Assembly: GCA_023388355.1 (NCBI GenBank)
Contig: JAEWGI010000064.1
Span: 9,203 to 73,202, forward strand
Direction of reading: 5' to 3'
DNA: 64,000 nt
Source: Pseudomonadota bacterium
GTDB lineage: Bacteria > Pseudomonadota > Gammaproteobacteria > Xanthomonadales > Xanthomonadaceae
A program made the position numbers and the translations under genes. This document shows, piece after piece, positions 61,381 through 64,000 of this stretch (position 1 is its first letter; each line of letters starts with the position of its first letter). The notes below the pieces were generated by a model. It was not told where the DNA came from and ran no database searches. It was given only the letters and a program-made list of their open reading frames with translations.

Positions 61381-62196
61381 ATGGTCCACGATCCCCAGGC
61401 TGTCGCCGCTCCGTCCCGCACGCCCGCCGAAGTGGTCCTGCTCTCGGCCGGCCCCGGCGACCTGGAGCTGCTGACCCTCAAGGCAGTGCGCGCGCTGCAG
61501 GAGGCCGACGTGCTGCTGCTGGACGAGCTGGTCAACCCGGACATCGTCCAGTTCGCGCCGCATGCGCGGGTGGTCCGGGTCGGCAAGCGCGGCGGCTGCC
61601 GCTCCACCCCGCAGGCCTTCATCTGCCGGCTGATGCGCCGCTACGCGCTGCAGGGCCTGCGCGTGGCCCGGATCAAGGGCGGCGAGGCGTTGCTGTTCGG
61701 CCGCGCCGGTGAGGAGATCGCGTTCCTGCAGGCCGCGCGCGTGCCGGTGCGCATCATCAACGGCATCAGCGCGGCGTTCGCGGCGGCGGCGGACCTGGGC
61801 GTTTCGCTGACCCATCGCGGCCACTGCCACGGCCTCACCTGCGTCACCGCCCACACCGCCGACCACGGCGAGCCCGACTGGGACGCGCTGGCGCGCAGCG
61901 GCACCACCCTGGCCATCTACATGGGCATGGGCCGGATCGAACCAGTATGTGCCGGACTGCTGCGCCGGCTGCCGGCAGACACGCCCGCGGCCATCGTCCA
62001 GGCCGCCAGTCAACCCGGGCAGCAGCACCTGCTGTGCACCCTCGGTACGCTCGCCGCGGCGGCCGGTCCGGCCCTGGCCGCCGGCGTCCCCGGGGTGATC
62101 CTGGTCGGTGCGGCACTGGGCGCGGCGATGCCGGCGGAGGCGATCGCGCCGGTGTCGGCCGGCCACGCGCACGCGCCGGGACGTGCATGCGCCTGA
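61381..62196 (+). CDS. cobA: Uroporphyrinogen-III C-methyltransferase (divergent)
   Basis: Makes precorrin-2 for siroheme, the NirB cofactor. 271 residues, ATG 61381 after an AGGAGG ribosome-binding site. SUMT motifs: VVLLSAGPGDLELLTLKAVR, VRVGKRGGCRSTPQ, and RIKGGEALLFGRAGEE where most family members have GGDPFVFGRGGEE. INGISAAFAAAADLGVSLTHR takes the place of PGITSA. No CysG dehydrogenase domain is attached. It ends the nas operon, 17 bp after nasC. Confidence 0.88.
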   Translation: MVHDPQAVAAPSRTPAEVVLLSAGPGDLELLTLKAVRALQEADVLLLDELVNPDIVQFAPHARVVRVGKRGGCRSTPQAFICRLMRRYALQGLRVARIKGGEALLFGRAGEEIAFLQAARVPVRIINGISAAFAAAADLGVSLTHRGHCHGLTCVTAHTADHGEPDWDALARSGTTLAIYMGMGRIEPVCAGLLRRLPADTPAAIVQAASQPGQQHLLCTLGTLAAAAGPALAAGVPGVILVGAALGAAMPAEAIAPVSAGHAHAPGRACA

Positions 62197-62367
62197 GGTG
62201 CGTCCGCGTGCAGCGGCCAGGTCGTGGGACCTTGCCCGGAACATTGCGCGCGACGGTGCACGCTGCGGCGCAGGTGGGTGCTCGCGCGCATTTTTGATCC
62301 GCTCTACATGTTGGCCTGTGGTAGCCTTCACGCCAGTTCTGCTGCAGCCCACCCGAAAGGCAGGTAC

Positions 62368-62538
62368 ATGGAGCGGGAAGGCAAAAAGGTCGAGGCAACC
62401 CGCAACCAGGAGCGCATTGCATTCCTTCTGGTGACCGCGGTGATTTTCCCCCTGTTGGCGGTCCTGATCGTGGCCGGCTACGGCTTCATGGTGTGGGGCT
62501 GGCAGCTGCTGTTCTCGGGTCCGCCCACCGGACCATGA
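62368..62538 (+). CDS. napE: Periplasmic nitrate reductase small membrane protein NapE
   Basis: 56 residues, MEREGKKVEATRNQERIAFL, with one membrane helix (FLLVTAVIFPLLAVLIVAGY) and the end GFMVWGWQLLFSGPP typical of NapE. It is the first gene of the nap operon, and its stop overlaps napF (ATGA). Only half an FNR site (TTTTTGAT, 62291-62298) is seen upstream. Confidence 0.92.
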   Translation: MEREGKKVEATRNQERIAFLLVTAVIFPLLAVLIVAGYGFMVWGWQLLFSGPPTGP

Positions 62539-63038
62539 CGATGACCCGCGCCTTTTCCCGTCGCGCCCTGCTGTTCGGGCGCGCCGCCGACCAGGCATCC
62601 GCACCACGTCCGCCCTGGGCCGTCGCCGCCGCCGCGTTCGCTTCCCTGTGCACCCGCTGCGACGACTGCATCGACGCCTGTGGCGAGCACGTGCTGGCAC
62701 GCGGTGCCGACGGCCTGCCGCGGTTCGAGCCCGGCCCCGGCGAGTGCACCTTCTGTGGTGACTGCGCCGCCGCCTGCAGCTCCGGTGCGCTGGATGCGGC
62801 GCTGTCGCCGCCCTGGCAGCTGCGCGCGCAGGTCGGCCCCGGCTGCCTGCCCGGCCATGGCGTGGTCTGCGCCAGCTGCCGTGATGTCTGTCCCGAATCC
62901 GCGATCCGGGTCCCGCCCGGAGGCCGTGGCGTGGCCGTGGTCGATGCCGCGCGCTGCACCGGCTGCGGCGCCTGCGTGGGCGTCTGCCCCGGCAACGCGC
63001 TGACCCTCGCCGACACCCCACTGGAAGCCGCCGCATGA
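62535..63038 (+). CDS. napF: Ferredoxin-type protein NapF
   Basis: 167 residues, [20 protein letters not shown]. The [4Fe-4S] motifs are [30 protein letters not shown], a [12 protein letters not shown] segment and [16 protein letters not shown] cytosolic maturation factor that loads Fe-S clusters into NapA before export. The N-terminal RRALLFG is part of the NapF family start rather than a Tat signal. ATGA overlaps join it to napE and napD. Confidence 0.95.
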   Translation: MTMTRAFSRRALLFGRAADQASAPRPPWAVAAAAFASLCTRCDDCIDACGEHVLARGADGLPRFEPGPGECTFCGDCAAACSSGALDAALSPPWQLRAQVGPGCLPGHGVVCASCRDVCPESAIRVPPGGRGVAVVDAARCTGCGACVGVCPGNALTLADTPLEAAA

Positions 63039-63352
63039 GCCAGCCCCCGCCGGACGAGGTCCACATCGCCAGCTTCGTCATCCAGCACCGCGACGACGCG
63101 ATGCCGGCGCTGGAAGCGATGATCGCCCGGCATGCGGACCTGGAGCTGGCACTGCGCAGCGACACCCGCAGCGTGGTGCTGTGCGAATCCGACGACCGCC
63201 ACCGGGTGATGGAGCGGGTCGACCAGCTCAACGCCGTGACCGGGGTACTCAACGTGCTGCTGGTCTACCACCACGCCGAACCTTCCGCGGCACTGGACGA
63301 ACCGGTGTCCCACCCCTCCTTCGACGCCACCGCGCGCGGAGCCCTCGCATGA
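63035..63352 (+). CDS. napD: NapA signal-peptide chaperone NapD
   Basis: 105 residues with the NapD ferredoxin-like fold: [33 protein letters not shown]. It binds the Tat signal of NapA and delays export until the cofactor is inserted. It starts in the napF stop and ends in the napA start (ATGA both sides). Confidence 0.95.
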   Translation: MSQPPPDEVHIASFVIQHRDDAMPALEAMIARHADLELALRSDTRSVVLCESDDRHRVMERVDQLNAVTGVLNVLLVYHHAEPSAALDEPVSHPSFDATARGALA

Positions 63353-64000
63353 GCACCACACGACGCGATTTCATCCGCACCACCGCCGCCGCCACCGCCG
63401 CCGCCGCCGCGGGCCTGCCGCTTGCCGGAGGCAGCGCCAACCTGATCACCGACAGCAGCCAGGTCCAGCTCAAGTGGAGCAAGGCGCCGTGCCGCTACTG
63501 CGGCACCGGTTGCGGCGTGAACGTCGCGGTCAAGGACGGCCGGGTGGTCGCCACCCACGGCGACGTGCATGCCGAGGTCAACCGCGGCATCAACTGCGTC
63601 AAGGGCTACTTCCTGTCCAAGGTGCTGTATGGCAGCGACCGCCTGACCCAGCCGCTGCTGCGCAAGAAGGACGGCGCCTACGCCAAGGACGGGGAGTTCA
63701 CCCCGGTCAGCTGGGACGAGGCCTTCGACGTGATGGCCGCCCAGTTCAAGCAGGTGCTCAAGGCCAAGGGCAGCGACGCGATCGGCATGTTCGGCTCCGG
63801 CCAGTGGACCATCTTCGAAGGCTATGCGGCCAACAAGCTGATGAAGGCCGGCTTCCGCAGCAACCACATCGATCCCAACGCGCGCCACTGCATGGCCTCG
63901 GCGGTCACCGGCTTCATGCGCACCTTCGGCATGGACGAGCCGATGGGCTGCTACGACGACATCGAGGCCGCCGACGCGTTCGTGCTGTGGGGCTCGAACA
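63349..64000 (+). CDS. napA: Periplasmic nitrate reductase catalytic subunit, 5' part (cut by window)
   Basis: Dissimilatory/periplasmic nitrate reduction. The visible 217 residues start [20 protein letters not shown], a Tat signal (RRDFIR). The [4Fe-4S] site [14 protein letters not shown]...[10 protein letters not shown] follows. The Mo-cysteine region [20 protein letters not shown] is near residue 180. The reading frame runs off the right edge; napB and napC would be expected beyond it. Confidence 0.97.
   Translation, partial: MSTTRRDFIRTTAAATAAAAAGLPLAGGSANLITDSSQVQLKWSKAPCRYCGTGCGVNVAVKDGRVVATHGDVHAEVNRGINCVKGYFLSKVLYGSDRLTQPLLRKKDGAYAKDGEFTPVSWDEAFDVMAAQFKQVLKAKGSDAIGMFGSGQWTIFEGYAANKLMKAGFRSNHIDPNARHCMASAVTGFMRTFGMDEPMGCYDDIEAADAFVLWGSN

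Noticed and set aside
62291..62307. FNR box upstream of napE
   Set aside because: Only the left half (TTGAT) is present; the right half reads TCTAC and no -10-like hexamer follows at the 22-bp spacing of the other promoters.

Overview
The window reads as one contiguous stretch of a high-GC gammaproteobacterial chromosome, most likely Lysobacteraceae (Xanthomonadaceae; a Luteimonas-, Lysobacter- or Thermomonas-like organism). Three things point there. The arginine operon is of the Xanthomonas type, with N-acetylornithine carbamoyltransferase, N-acetylcitrulline deacetylase and a fused acetylglutamate synthase/kinase. FimX and a K/A-rich DksA are present. Intergenic regions carry REP sequences and GC-rich palindromes typical of the family. 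No phage, transposase, integrase or CRISPR array was seen.

Layout. 1-10.7 kb: a minus-strand, tightly coupled operon argF'-argG-GNAT-argE-argAB-GNAT-argC-argH-yciI-proB-proA, preceded by a terminator hairpin and a short Arg-rich leader ORF that look like an attenuator. 10.9-19 kb: an exported protein, cysS, sufE, an MFS exporter, an unusual DksA, yidD, a dihydroorotase and an M23 peptidase, then a field of palindromic repeats. 19-31 kb: a YiiX-like hydrolase coupled to a membrane diguanylate cyclase, folE2, a squalene-synthase-like protein, a HAD phosphatase, ubiG, mtaD, the divergent efp/epmB pair and fimX. 31-40.8 kb: htpX, gluQ, phaB-phaR-phaB, an M48 protease, a TPR/FGE-like lipoprotein, rnd, tRNA-Ala(CGC) and a patatin lipoprotein.

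41-64 kb is a nitrogen-oxide region. nirK, nnrS, a DUF6522-like gene, quinol nitric oxide reductase (norZ), hemN, an FNR-type regulator with all four Fe-S cysteines, and two paralogous His-rich membrane proteins form one regulon. FNR-type boxes (TTGAY-N4-RTCAA) lie in front of nirK (two), nnrS, norZ, hemN and both membrane-protein genes. In all six promoters a -10-like hexamer follows the box by 21-22 bp. Next come nasT-nasS and the assimilatory operon nasA/narK-nirB-nirD-nasC-cobA. Its control region holds two NtrC-type sites, a sigma-54 promoter, three hairpins with the same AACGGC hexaloop (ANTAR-target signature) and an overlapping terminator. The window ends in the periplasmic nitrate reductase operon napEFDA, with napA cut by the edge. 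The genes suggest a facultative denitrifier (nitrate to N2O in this window) that also assimilates nitrate under nitrogen limitation.
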